Origin: Actinobacteria bacterium UBA5176
GTDB lineage: Bacteria > Actinomycetota > UBA4738
Direction of reading: 5' to 3'
Length of the DNA: 21,104 bases
NCBI GenBank assembly: GCA_002413305.1
Contig: DHWS01000006.1
Span: forward strand, 1 to 21,104
Both the position numbers and the translations under genes were made by a program. Below are positions 1 to 8,068 of the stretch, in pieces; within the stretch, counting starts at the first letter, position 1, and every line of letters starts with the position of its first letter. Under the pieces are notes generated by a model that had not been told where the DNA came from, ran no database searches, and saw nothing but the letters and a program-made list of their open reading frames with translations.

Positions 1-354
1 GGGCACATGAACGTGCTGCTGGCGGAGGCGGACGTGCCCTACGAACAGCTCCTCGACATGGACGAGATCAACGCGGAGTTCGACCACTGCGACGTGGCGC
101 TGGTGATCGGGGCGAACGACGTGGTGAACCCGTCGGCCCGCCACGACACGTCGAGCCCGATCTACGGCATGCCGATCCTGAACGTCGACCACGCCCAGAC
201 GGTCATGGTGATCAAGCGTTCGATGCGGCCGGGATTCGCTGGCATCGAGAACGAGCTGTTCTTCGACCCGAAGACGCTGATGGTGTTCGGCGACGCGAAG
301 GCGGTGGTGGGCCAGCTGGTCGACGAGCTGGCCAAGACCGCGGTCGCCGCGTAG
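1..354 (+). CDS. pntB: NAD(P) transhydrogenase subunit beta, C-terminal end (partial)
   Basis: Only the last 117 residues are present; the reading frame is open to the left edge. The sequence begins [14 protein letters not shown] and continues with [21 protein letters not shown] and FFGDAK-like segments (here VFGDAKAVV). These are the conserved blocks of the NADP(H)-binding domain III of PntB. In the family, this domain exchanges hydride with NADH bound by PntA, coupled to proton entry through the membrane domain, and mainly makes NADPH. The gene ends at TAG 352-354, and the next gene starts 38 bases later on the same strand behind its own -10 element, so co-transcription is possible but not required. 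Family assignment is firm; membrane domain and upstream pntA lie outside the window. Confidence 0.95.
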   Translation, partial: GHMNVLLAEADVPYEQLLDMDEINAEFDHCDVALVIGANDVVNPSARHDTSSPIYGMPILNVDHAQTVMVIKRSMRPGFAGIENELFFDPKTLMVFGDAKAVVGQLVDELAKTAVAA

Positions 355-379
355 CCGAGGCGCCCGGTGCGTCCCCGCG

Positions 380-385
380 TACCCT
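380..385 (+). promoter_or_regulatory. Putative -10 element (TACCCT) for the CoA-transferase gene, leaderless arrangement
   Basis: TACCCT fits the actinobacterial TAnnnT -10 pattern and ends 7 bases before the GTG at 393, so transcription would start at or next to the start codon. No Shine-Dalgarno sequence precedes the GTG, which agrees with a leaderless mRNA. No convincing -35 hexamer is visible. Confidence 0.4.
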
Positions 386-392
386 TGATCCC

Positions 393-1664
393 GTGAGGAT
401 GGTCACCGCCGAGGAGGCGGTCGCCGGGATCCGGTCGGGCCAGCAGCTGTACCTGCAGGCCGCGTCGGCCGTTCCTTCTGTCCTGCTCGATGCGCTCGTC
501 GCCCGGGCGCCCGAGCTCGAGGACGTCAAGATCGTCCACCTGCACGTGGAGGGACCCGGCCCGCACCTGGCCCCGGAGATGGCCGGGCACTTCCGCCACC
601 GGGCCCTCTTCATCGGCCCGAACGCCCGCGCCGCGGTCAACGAAGGTCGCGCCGAGTACATCCCGGTGTTCCTCCACGACGTCGCGGACCTGTTCCTGAG
701 CGGGCTGGTCCCGCTGGACGCGGTCCTCGTCAACGTCTCGCCCCCGGATGCCCACGGGTTCTGCTCGCTGGGGACATCCGTCGAAGGCACGCTCGCGGCG
801 ATCCGGGCCGCCGACACCGTCATCGCCCAGATCAACCATTCGATGCCCCGGACGCTCGGCGACGGGTTCGTCCACGCCGACACGATCGACTTCGGCGTGG
901 AGGTCGACGTCCTGCCGTACGAACACCAACTGGAGACGATCGGGGACGTCGAGGAGCGTATCGGCAAGTACGTGGCCGGCCTGGTGCCGGACGGCGCGAC
1001 GCTGCAGATGGGGATCGGAGGCATCCCGACCGCCGTGGCCATGGCCCTGACCGACCACCGGGACCTCGGGGTGCACACCGAGATGTTCACCGACGTCGTC
1101 GTCGACTTCGTCGAGCGCGGCGTGATCAACGGGCGTCGCAAGGAGGTCAACCGGGGCAAGATCGTCTCCACGTTCATGATGGGGACGAAGCGCCTGTACG
1201 ACTTCGTCCACGACAACCCGATGGTCGAGATGCGGCCCGCCGAGTACACGAACGACACCGCGGTCATCCGCCGGTTCAGCCGGATGACGGCGATCAACTC
1301 CGCGATCGAGGTGGACCTCTCCGGGCAGATCTGCGCCGACTCGATCGGCCGGCAGCTATTCAGCGGGGTCGGCGGGCAGATGGACTTCATCCGGGGCGCC
1401 GCCCTGGCACCGGAGGGCCGCGCCATCATCGCCCTCCCGTCGACCGCGGCGAGGGGCACCCGGTCGCGAATCGTCCCGTTCCTGACCGAAGGCGCCGGCG
1501 TGGTCACTACTCGGGCGCACGTCCGGACCGTGGTCACCGAGTGGGGCGCGGCCGAGCTCTACGGGCGGAGCATCGCCGAACGGGCCCGCGCCTTGATCGG
1601 GATCTCTCATCCGGACTTCCGCGCGGAGCTCGAGGCGGCCGCGCGAACGACCCACTACCTCTGA
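393..1664 (+). CDS. Acetyl-CoA hydrolase / acetate (4-hydroxybutyrate) CoA-transferase family protein
   Basis: A 423-residue protein of the family that moves CoA between acyl groups (acetate, butyrate, 4-hydroxybutyrate) or hydrolyses acetyl-CoA. Visible landmarks are the N-terminal CoA-transferase lobe with NVSPPDAHGFCSLG (residues 114-127), the glycine loop MGIGGIPTAV (206-215), the HTEMFTD block with the expected catalytic glutamate at residue 230, and the C-terminal GQMDFIRGA block that contributes to CoA binding. Length is normal for the family. The GTG at 393 is chosen because a -10 element lies 7 bases upstream; an ATG at 399 (third codon) is the alternative. The specific acyl acceptor cannot be read from sequence. 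It converges with the CoA-binding gene, leaving only 5 bases between the stops. Confidence 0.9.
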   Translation: MRMVTAEEAVAGIRSGQQLYLQAASAVPSVLLDALVARAPELEDVKIVHLHVEGPGPHLAPEMAGHFRHRALFIGPNARAAVNEGRAEYIPVFLHDVADLFLSGLVPLDAVLVNVSPPDAHGFCSLGTSVEGTLAAIRAADTVIAQINHSMPRTLGDGFVHADTIDFGVEVDVLPYEHQLETIGDVEERIGKYVAGLVPDGATLQMGIGGIPTAVAMALTDHRDLGVHTEMFTDVVVDFVERGVINGRRKEVNRGKIVSTFMMGTKRLYDFVHDNPMVEMRPAEYTNDTAVIRRFSRMTAINSAIEVDLSGQICADSIGRQLFSGVGGQMDFIRGAALAPEGRAIIALPSTAARGTRSRIVPFLTEGAGVVTTRAHVRTVVTEWGAAELYGRSIAERARALIGISHPDFRAELEAAARTTHYL

Positions 1665-1669
1665 AGTCG

Positions 1670-2173
1670 TCAGTTCGGAAGACCGACCGTCGCGGACGCG
1701 CAGGTCCTCGGTACCTTACCGGTCATCGTGAACACGAACCGCATCACCTTGTGTGCGCCGTCGGCGGTCGGTTCGAACATCAACGGGCAGCCGCCGTCGA
1801 TCACGGCGATGCCATGTGTCCGCCCCAACGTCGTGGCGGCATCCGACACGCTGCCGGCGCCGAACGCGCGGTGCATCCAGACGTACCGGATGCCCAGGTC
1901 CGCGCACTCTTGCATCGTCTGCTCGGCGACCTCGGGCCGCGTCCCGATCACCACGGCGTCCACGCCCCCGGGGATCGACTTCAGATCCGGGTAGCAGACG
2001 TCGCCTTCGACCTCCTTGGTGTTCGGGTTGACCGCGAACACCTCATAGCCTCGCTGCCGCAGGCGCTGATACACCACGTTGCCCCCGTGGCCCTTGGGAT
2101 CGCGGGACACGCCCGTCACGGCGACCCGCTTGTTGGCCAAGAATTCCGATGCGGACTCTCTGATCCTCGGCAT
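1670..2173 (-). CDS. CoA-binding domain protein (YccU-like)
   Basis: A 167-residue single-domain protein with a Rossmann-type nucleotide fold. The early strand-loop VAVTGVSRDPKGHGGNVVY (residues 17-35) matches the CoA-binding (succinyl-CoA synthetase alpha-like) domain. It is followed by VFAVNPNTKEVEG, DAVVIGTRPE and the terminal DGGCPLMF block typical of the YccU group. Members bind CoA in vitro, but their physiological role is not settled. The ATG at 2173 is preceded by a long purine-rich Shine-Dalgarno run (complement of 2178-2192). The gene faces the CoA-transferase gene tail to tail; a shared role in CoA metabolism is possible but is inference from proximity alone. Confidence 0.9.
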   Translation of the reverse strand: MPRIRESASEFLANKRVAVTGVSRDPKGHGGNVVYQRLRQRGYEVFAVNPNTKEVEGDVCYPDLKSIPGGVDAVVIGTRPEVAEQTMQECADLGIRYVWMHRAFGAGSVSDAATTLGRTHGIAVIDGGCPLMFEPTADGAHKVMRFVFTMTGKVPRTCASATVGLPN

Positions 2174-2208
2174 CGCGCCTCCTCCTCCTTCCTCCGTCTC
2201 CGGGTCTC

Positions 2209-2214
2209 ACGCTA
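2209..2214 (-). promoter_or_regulatory. Putative -10 element (TAGCGT) for the CoA-binding gene
   Basis: Read on the minus strand, TAGCGT lies 35 bases upstream of the ATG, giving a leader of roughly 29 bases that holds the strong Shine-Dalgarno run. The same hexamer occurs before the DUF4193 gene. No clear -35 is visible. Confidence 0.35.
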
Positions 2215-2298
2215 TCGGCGGGTGCGGCGCGATCTCCGGGTCGACCGGCCCGTCCGTCCTGGGCTGATCGGCCCTCCCCGCTTCCGCCGGGCCGGACC

Positions 2299-2304
2299 TA
2301 CGCT
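2299..2304 (+). promoter_or_regulatory. Putative -10 element (TACGCT) for the cysteine-rich protein gene
   Basis: TACGCT fits TAnnnT. A start about 7 bases downstream would place the 5' end right at GAGGAGG (2311-2317), giving a very short leader. It is divergent from the CoA-binding gene promoter within the same 150-base gap. Confidence 0.35.
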
Positions 2305-2324
2305 CAGGCTGAGGAGGCATGCAC

Positions 2325-2594
2325 ATGGCTCGATGGATCGAATTCGAGAGCTGCCCGCACTGCGGGTGGAATTTCGCCACGGACGAGGGCGATCGGGGAT
2401 GCTCGTACGGGGCCTGCCCGAACCTGCCGGAAGAGCTGAACGTCTTCTGTGACTACTGCCGGTTCGACTTCGCGACGATGGAGGGCAACTCCCCGTGCCC
2501 GGACCCCATGAAGTGCGAGCACAGCGTCGAACCGCTCTTGCACGTCGAGAACTACCGGCGGTGGCTCGAAGCTCGGGGCGTCGCCCTTACCTGA
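2325..2594 (+). CDS. Small zinc-ribbon-like protein with an internally duplicated cysteine motif
   Basis: An 89-residue protein of unrecognised family. Eight cysteines fall in two matching units: C10-x2-C13-x12-C26-x4-C31 and C42-x2-C45-x12-C58-x5-C64. Between the second and third cysteines the units read GWNFATDEGDRG and RFDFATMEGNSP, so the second looks like a diverged copy of the first. Two structural zinc sites (or another metal) are the natural reading. There is no signal peptide or membrane segment, so it is probably cytoplasmic. The ATG at 2325 is preferred to the ATG at 2319, because GAGGAGG ends at 2317 and only the later codon has a workable 7-base spacing. It converges on the ATPase gene with 51 bases between. 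Function unknown. Confidence 0.8.
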   Translation: MARWIEFESCPHCGWNFATDEGDRGCSYGACPNLPEELNVFCDYCRFDFATMEGNSPCPDPMKCEHSVEPLLHVENYRRWLEARGVALT

Positions 2595-2645
2595 GCTGAG
2601 CTCGACGGGACGGGCCCCCTGCGGCGGCCGGGTGCCGTTCGGACC

Positions 2646-5320
2646 TCACCGGGTCACCCGCGCTCCTGAGCGCAGCCACGCGCCCAGGGTCATCGCCAGG
2701 AACGGCAGCAGCCCGCCCACCGCAACCATCGCCCACTCGCGCGGCAGGAACGTCGCGGTGCCGAACAGACGGTGCGCGGCCGGCAGCGCCACGATCGCCA
2801 GCTGCATCGACACTCCCCCCGCCACGGCCAGGAGCAACCAGCGGTTGGAGAAGAACCCCTTCGTTGGCCGGCGGGCATGGAACGCGTACAGAAGGTGCGC
2901 CGCGACCAGAACCGTGAACATCATGGCCCGGGCGTGTGGCCACGGTTCGTGCCAGACGAACCGTTCGACCGCCAGGCTCCCCACCGCCGCCGACGCGATG
3001 AGCAGGCCTCGGCCTCCCAGGCGAACCAGCCGGCGAAGGGTCAGCAGCTGGTCTCCCCGGGGGCGCGGCGGGCGCCGCATGAGGTCCTCCGCCGGCGAGT
3101 CCAACCCAAGGGCGATGCTCGGAAGGCCATCGGTAAGCAGGTTGATCCACAGCAGTTGGAGCGGCAGCAGCGGGACGCCGATCCTCGGGAACAGGAGCAA
3201 CGTGCCGACCACGACGGTGATCTCCGAGAGGTTCCCTGCACGAGATAGTCGACCAGCTTGCGGATGTTGTCGTAGATCCCCCGGCCTTCGCGGACCGCCA
3301 ACACGATCGTGGCCAGGTCGTCGTCGCCGATCACCATGTCCGCCGCCTCCCGGGCGACGTCGCTCCCCGACCTGCCCATCGCCACCCCGATGTCCGCGCG
3401 ACGAAGGGCCGGCGCGTCGTTCGCGCCGTCGCCGGTCACCGCCACCACCTCTCCGGCAGCCTGGAACGCCTTGACCAGCTCGAGCTTCTGGTCCGGGGCC
3501 AGCCGGGCGAACACTTTCGCCGCCAGCAACTCCTTCGTCGGCCCCAGGCGGCGGAGTTGCTCGCCGGTCACCACCGGTTCGCCGGCCTGCACCAGGCCGG
3601 CCTGCTCCGCGACGGCGGCCGCGGTGCCCGGATGGTCGCCGGTCACCATCACCACCCGCACCCCGGCCGCCCGGGCCTCGGCCACCGCCCGGGCCGCCTC
3701 GGGGCGCACTGGGTCCTTGAGCCCCACCATCCCGACCAAGACCAGGTTCCGGTCGGCTTCGTCGAGGCCTGCCGGCGGCTGGCTGTCCGAACGTTCGGCG
3801 AGCGCCAGCACCCGGAAACCCTCCGCGGCCAGCGCTTCCGCCGCGGCCAGCATCCGGTCCCGGTCCCGAAGGTCCAGTCGCCGATCCGGCGATCCTTCCA
3901 CCCCCGCGGAGCCCGCTGAGCACCCCGCCAGCACGGCCTCCGGAGCGCCTTTCACCAGCGACCGGGACCCCGCACCGTCCCGGTGCACGGTGGTCATGGT
4001 TCGGCGCTCGGAGTCGAACGGAAGCTCGGCGATGCGGGGGAAGCCTGCGCGGAGCGTTCGAACCCGGTCCTCTCCGGCGGCTTCGAGCAGCGCGACCTCC
4101 AGCGGGTCGCCGGAGGGCGGCTCCATCTCGGCGTCGTTGCACAGCACGGCCACCCGCCACAGCCCGCGGGGGATCGCGGTGAGGTCCCGGGTAACCTCAC
4201 CGCCAGGAAGCATCACCGCCTCCAGCCGCATCCGGTTCTCGGTCAGCGTGCCCGTCTTGTCCGTGGCCACCACGGTGGTGCAGCCGAGCGTCTCCACGGC
4301 GGGGAGGCGGCGGACCAGCGCCCGGCGTCCCGCCATCCGCCGGACGCCCAACGCCAAGGCCACCAGGACGACCGTGGCCAGGCCCTCGGGAACCGCGGCC
4401 ACGGCGAGGGCGACGGCTGAGAGGAACGCGTCCCGCAGATGCTGGCCGCCGAACCCGGCCCGGAGCAGGGTCAGCCCGAACACCGCGCCGGCGATGACGA
4501 TGCAGATCACGCCCAGTCGGGCGGTCAGCCTGGCCAGTTCGACCTGCAGCGGGGTCGGTGGCTCCCGGTCGGCGAGGCCGGCGGCGATGGCGCCGAGCTC
4601 GGTCGAGCGGCCGGTGGCGAACACGACCCCCGCCCCCGAGCCCCGGGTGACCAGCGTGCCCGCGAACACGTCGGTCGGCCGGTCGGGGGGCCCGTCGCGG
4701 CCGTCGGGGACTTCGTCCAGCACGGACGCGGCGGCGGCCAGCTTGGCGACAGGGAGCGATTCGCCGGTCAGGAGCGACTCGTCGGCCTCGAAGGCCGAAG
4801 CCCGGGCAAGGCCGGCGTCGGCCGGGATGCGGTCGCCCGCCGCCAGCAGGATCAGGTCACCGGGGACCAACTCGGTCGCCGGCACCGGCATCGCCCTTCC
4901 GTCCCGCCGGACCCTGGCCGTGGGCGTCTCCAGCGAGCGAAGCGCGTCCAGAGCTCGGACGGCTTTGCCCTCCTGGGCCAGGCCGATGGCGGCGTTCAGG
5001 AGGACGATCGCGACGATGGCGATAGCGTCCACGCGTTCGCCCAGCGCCACCCCCGAGACGATCGCGGCCCCGATCAGCAGGAGCGCCATGGGCTCCCGGA
5101 GCTGACGTGCGATGCGGACTGAGAGCCGTTCCCGGGGCGCGGGAGGGAGTTGGTTCAGGCCGAACCGGGCCAGGCGGCGGCGGGCCTCGTCCGCGCTCAG
5201 GCCGTGGAGCTCCGGATCGGCATCGGCCGGTGCCCGGGTCGAACGGTCCGTCCCCGGCGCGATGGAAGAATGCGGGTCGGCATGCACGACTTCAATGTTG
5301 CCGGACGGGTCCGGTGCCAC
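2646..5320 (-). CDS. Cation-transporting P2A-type ATPase (Ca2+-ATPase-like), apparent frameshift near 3231-3236
   Basis: Read through one frameshift this is about 891 residues, the normal length for P2A pumps, which expel Ca2+ (or related cations) using ATP. The upstream frame holds the N-terminal cation-ATPase domain, actuator loop LLTGESLPV, M4 motif AAVPEGL, phosphorylation motif DKTGTLTENRM, the hinge GDGANDAPALRRADIGVAMG and IYDNIRKLVDYLVQG. The downstream frame continues at once with GNLSEITVVVG and WINLLTDGLPSIALGLD, then M7-M10. The Ca2+ ligands known from SERCA (E of PEGL, N/E of M5, N/T/D of M6) are all recognisable. One base is missing from the run at 3231-3236; if real, the product loses M5-M10 and cannot pump. 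The start is uncertain: GTG at 5320 has no clear ribosome site. It follows the heme protein gene by 48 bases and may belong to that operon. Confidence 0.85.
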
Positions 5321-5368
5321 TCAGGGTCGAACGGCACCCTCAGCCGGTGGCCTTCCGCCCGCGGCCAG

Positions 5369-6445
5369 TCACCCGGAGGGCCGTCGCTTCTGGCCGTTCG
5401 AGCCGGATCCGTTCGCGCCGCACGGGCCGCCGTGTCCGTTGGCGTGGGCGGGCTGTGGTTCGAACTCCCGGAGCTTCACCGTTGAGAGCGACCGCGTAGA
5501 CGGCTCGACGGGAGGAGTGGGCGGTGGCACGGGTTCGGCCGGCACCGCCTCGATCCGGGACCTCCCCTGCTGGTCGACTACGAGGTGCAGCTCGAGTCGA
5601 ACCACCACCTCGGATGCCCCGGTTAGTGGTCCGGCGGGCTTGGTAGGAGCCGCGGCCGGCCGCTCGAGGGTGCCGCCGCCTGCCACGAGCGTCGATCGGC
5701 GGCTGGGGAACTGGCCCGTTTCGAGCGGCACGGCCACAGGGTTCGGCGGGACCGCGGTATCCGGAGCGGGCGGGAGCTCCGGTGGCGGCGAGACCGCCTG
5801 CCGGGACTCGGGAACGCCCGCCCGCGCCGCAACGCGGACGGGCAGCTCGGCCGCACGGGCGAACCCGCCACCCGCACGCTGGGCGGCCTTCGCGCGTGCG
5901 CCCTCCGGGAGCGCCGCCCGCTGCGGGCGCACCCCGTGCGTGAACGCCCGCACCAGGAGCAGGAACAGGACCGCGGCGCCGGTCGAGGCGTAGATCCAGT
6001 ACATCCACGGGCGGACGGTGTCCGTCCCGGTGAAAACGCCGTGCACCATGGACAGGACCCACGCGGGCGTGGCCAGCAGATGCAGGCTCCGCCACACCTT
6101 CGTCCCGAGGTGCTTCTTCGTCCACGACGAAACGAGCACGATCACGGTCAGGTACATCGCCACGATCCCGAACGTGACCGCCACGGGCCGGAACGCGTTG
6201 TGGAACGGCACCAGGAAGTCGAGCGGCTTGAACGGCACGAAGCGGTCGAGGAGCAGCCCACCGAGGTGGACGCCGAGCAGCACCAGGGCGACGGTCGACA
6301 GGAACTGGTGCACCGACACGGCCGTCGCCTTCGCCACCTTCTTGCCGAACAGCGACGTCGTGGAGATCAGTCCCCACGCCACGGACCCGAACAGCATCAG
6401 GTACGCGCCGATCCCCGCCGCGCGAAGGACGATCCACGTGATCAC
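5369..6445 (-). CDS. Ferric reductase-like transmembrane heme-b protein with a long proline-rich C-terminal tail
   Basis: A 358-residue protein. Residues 1-170 form five hydrophobic helices (about 4-27, 42-66, 85-106, 118-137, 147-168). Paired histidines H46/H60 and H122/H135 are spaced as expected for bis-histidine heme b in the ferric reductase/YedZ-like superfamily, which passes electrons across or into the membrane. The remaining 190 residues are rich in Pro, Ala and Arg, with a short amphipathic stretch (VVVRLELHLVVDQQG) and a Gly/Asn-rich end. No FAD/NAD(P)H-binding reductase domain follows. Positive charges in loops 1, 3 and 5 put the tail in the cytoplasm (inference). The GTG at 6445 shares GTGA with the apbE stop and has GGAGG 7 bases upstream. 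The electron donor and acceptor are not visible. Confidence 0.85.
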   Translation of the reverse strand: MITWIVLRAAGIGAYLMLFGSVAWGLISTTSLFGKKVAKATAVSVHQFLSTVALVLLGVHLGGLLLDRFVPFKPLDFLVPFHNAFRPVAVTFGIVAMYLTVIVLVSSWTKKHLGTKVWRSLHLLATPAWVLSMVHGVFTGTDTVRPWMYWIYASTGAAVLFLLLVRAFTHGVRPQRAALPEGARAKAAQRAGGGFARAAELPVRVAARAGVPESRQAVSPPPELPPAPDTAVPPNPVAVPLETGQFPSRRSTLVAGGGTLERPAAAPTKPAGPLTGASEVVVRLELHLVVDQQGRSRIEAVPAEPVPPPTPPVEPSTRSLSTVKLREFEPQPAHANGHGGPCGANGSGSNGQKRRPSG

Positions 6446-7338
6446 GTCGACACCTCCGCGCGCTCGGGTTCGCCGGCGATGTTCACGAAGACGTCGCCCC
6501 CGCTCATGGCGAGCACGCACGACAGCGCGTCCATCGCCACCGGGCCCAACAGCATGGCCCAGGTGGTTCCCACTTCAGCCTCGGCACACGTCGGCGCCCA
6601 GACGGTCGCCTGCACGACATCGGTGACGGCCGGGAGCTGCGTCCGTGGGTCGATGACCTGGTGGAGGCCCTCGCCCCAGGCGCGATCGAGGATCGACGAC
6701 GTGGCCAGCGCCCCATCCAGCAGACGAAGGCGGAGGATCGACTCCGACGTCGCTAGCGGATCCTCCACCCGGATCTCCAGTCCCGGTGCCGGCAGAGCGC
6801 CCGCGACCCGGAGGTCGCCCCCGGCGTTGATCATGGCCCAGGGCAGGTGGCGGATCGCCTCCTCGACCGCCCGGTCGCACGTCCAACCCTTCGCCACCCC
6901 GCCGAAGTCCAGGCGGCAATCGTCAGGTAGCTTCACCATTCGACAGTCGAGCCGGACCTCGCGCCACCGCCCGCCCGGCCGGGGCGGGAGCCCGACCAGC
7001 GGCTCCGACCGAAGCAGCTCGCCGTAGTCGCGGTCGTAGCCGGCCGCGACCAGCGCAGGCAGGATCGTCGGGTCGAACAACCCACCGGATCGCCGGGCCC
7101 CGTCCAGGGCGAGACGAAGGAGCTCGGCGAACGGCTCGGACACCTCCGTCCACGACCCCGCCCGCATGTTGACGCCCGACAGCTCGCTGTCCACCCGGAA
7201 CCGGGAGAACCGCCGGTCCTCCCGGTCGAAGATGGCCTCGACCGCGCGTGCGGCATCATCGAAGCGGCTCCCGGCCGGGCCGGTCAGCGTGACCGCTGTG
7301 CCCATCGACGGGAATCGGTGGCTGCGCTCTTCGGTCAT
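6442..7338 (-). CDS. apbE: FAD:protein FMN transferase (ApbE family)
   Basis: A 298-residue protein. ApbE enzymes use FAD and Mg2+ to attach FMN to a Thr or Ser in a short acceptor motif of redox proteins. Seen here: FPSMGTAVTL near the N-terminus, FSRFRVDSELSGVN (44-57), GGLFDPTI (85-92), LDFGGVAKGW (143-152), INAGGDLRV (170-178) and HQVIDPRT (226-233), all standard ApbE blocks. The C-terminal metal site reads CAEAEVGTT, with Glu where many members have Asp. There is no lipobox or signal peptide, so it looks cytoplasmic, unlike the lipoprotein form. It lies between the small-protein genes and the heme protein gene, 34 bases after B1 and overlapping the heme gene by 4 bases. No acceptor protein is recognisable in the window. 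Confidence 0.92.
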   Translation of the reverse strand: MTEERSHRFPSMGTAVTLTGPAGSRFDDAARAVEAIFDREDRRFSRFRVDSELSGVNMRAGSWTEVSEPFAELLRLALDGARRSGGLFDPTILPALVAAGYDRDYGELLRSEPLVGLPPRPGGRWREVRLDCRMVKLPDDCRLDFGGVAKGWTCDRAVEEAIRHLPWAMINAGGDLRVAGALPAPGLEIRVEDPLATSESILRLRLLDGALATSSILDRAWGEGLHQVIDPRTQLPAVTDVVQATVWAPTCAEAEVGTTWAMLLGPVAMDALSCVLAMSGGDVFVNIAGEPERAEVST

Positions 7339-7372
7339 GGTCGTCCCATCAGCTCATCGAGCCTCGCCGGCC

Positions 7373-7687
7373 TCACGGGTGCGAGCCGCCCGTCGAACCA
7401 CCGCCGCCGCCTCCCGTGTAGCCGCCACCGGTCGTGACGTACACGTAGTGCACGCCGCCGCTGGAGGTCACCGGGGCGTTCGTCCACACGATGTGCTTCA
7501 CGATCCGGTGCTTGATGATCACCTTCGGCGTGAGCGGCGGGGACGGCGGCGCCGCGGACACCGGCCGTGGGCTGAACGCGAGAAGCCCCCAGGGCGTCAG
7601 GAAGCTCGTGACCCCGGCGCCCCAGGCCAGGACCCGGAGGACGCGCTTGGGGGTTCTCCGCTTCCGAACGCGGGCCTCAGTCGTCAC
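7373..7687 (-). CDS. Small exported or anchored protein B1 (paralog of the 12971 gene)
   Basis: A 104-residue protein of unrecognised family. It has a strongly basic N-terminus (RVRKRRTPKRVLRV), one hydrophobic segment (about 19-39) containing SFLTPW, then RPVSAAP, which could be a signal-peptidase site, a Val/Ile/Lys/His-rich segment likely to be beta strand (KVIIKHRIVKHIVW), and a Gly-rich end finishing TGGSHP. It aligns with B2 at 12971-13285: same length, KR-x2-R-x4-AG-x2-SF-x2-PW, PRP-x-AAP-like exit and TGGSHP. The GTG at 7687 is chosen because it gives the same MT-E start as B2 and overlaps the A1 stop by 11 bases, implying coupled translation. It is part of the C-A1-B1-apbE-heme protein operon. 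Function unknown. Confidence 0.75.
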   Translation of the reverse strand: MTTEARVRKRRTPKRVLRVLAWGAGVTSFLTPWGLLAFSPRPVSAAPPSPPLTPKVIIKHRIVKHIVWTNAPVTSSGGVHYVYVTTGGGYTGGGGGGSTGGSHP

Positions 7688-8012
7688 CGCCGCCCCCTGC
7701 AACGGGATCGGCGACCTCCTGCTCGGTCGAGTCGTCCTGGTAGCTTCCGCCGGACCCCGAACCGATGCTCGTCGGCGGCAGGTGCCGGACGATGGTGATG
7801 GTCTGCCCGCCACCGGAGCCCGGGGGCGCGGGCCGCTGCTTGTGGACCGTCACGACCTGCGTGACCGTCTTGACGATGGGCTTAGGGACCATACGGGCGG
7901 TGGGGTTCGCCTGAGCGCCCACCACGCCGCGGCCGAGCCACAGGGCAACGATCCCCGCCATCAGGGCCATCAGCAGGCCCCCCGAGGTGAGGAGCGCGGA
8001 TCTCTTCGTCAT
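7677..8012 (-). CDS. Small exported or anchored protein A1 (paralog of the 12784 gene)
   Basis: A 111-residue protein of unrecognised family. It has a short basic N-terminus, a hydrophobic helix at about 6-28, then GAQ, a Val/Thr/Lys-rich stretch (KPIVKTVTQVVTVHK), a Pro/Gly linker, a second short strand (QTITIVRHL) and an acidic Gly/Ser-rich end. The first 22 residues follow the pattern M-[TS]-[KR]-x-S-A-L-x4-G-L-[LV]-x-A-L-M-A-G-[IM]-V shared with A2. By charge, the N-terminus is inside and the bulk outside. The ATG at 8012 has AGGAGG five bases upstream. It overlaps B1 by 11 bases. Function unknown; being next to apbE and a heme-b protein suggests a role in the same membrane system. Confidence 0.75.
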   Translation of the reverse strand: MTKRSALLTSGGLLMALMAGIVALWLGRGVVGAQANPTARMVPKPIVKTVTQVVTVHKQRPAPPGSGGGQTITIVRHLPPTSIGSGSGGSYQDDSTEQEVADPVAGGGGDD

Positions 8013-8068
8013 GCCATCCTCCTTTCCGGCTCGCTGTGAGCCGGGTCGTGCTCGCGGCCTTCGGACAT
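8009..8068 (-). CDS. Possible 19-residue micro-ORF coupling gene C to A1
   Basis: The stop of gene C reads TGATG, so its last bases include an ATG opening a 19-codon ORF that ends in ATGA, overlapping the A1 start. The A1 ribosome site lies inside it. The peptide is highly charged and unrecognised. It may simply be a termination-reinitiation bridge rather than a functional peptide, or chance. Confidence 0.25.
   Translation of the reverse strand: MSEGREHDPAHSEPERRMA

Noticed and set aside
1541..2452. 303-codon plus-strand frame overlapping the CoA-transferase end and the CoA-binding gene
   Set aside because: Out of frame or antisense to two supported genes; no conserved motif.
3225..3245. 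Programmed frameshifting in the ATPase
   Set aside because: The site CAGGGAACC is not a recognised slippery heptamer, and P2A pumps are not known to use frameshifting; a single-base deletion or error is simpler.
3309..5105. 598-codon open frame on the plus strand
   Set aside because: Antisense to the well-supported Ca2+-ATPase; Ser/Arg/Ala-rich with no motif. It is a by-product of GC-rich codon use.
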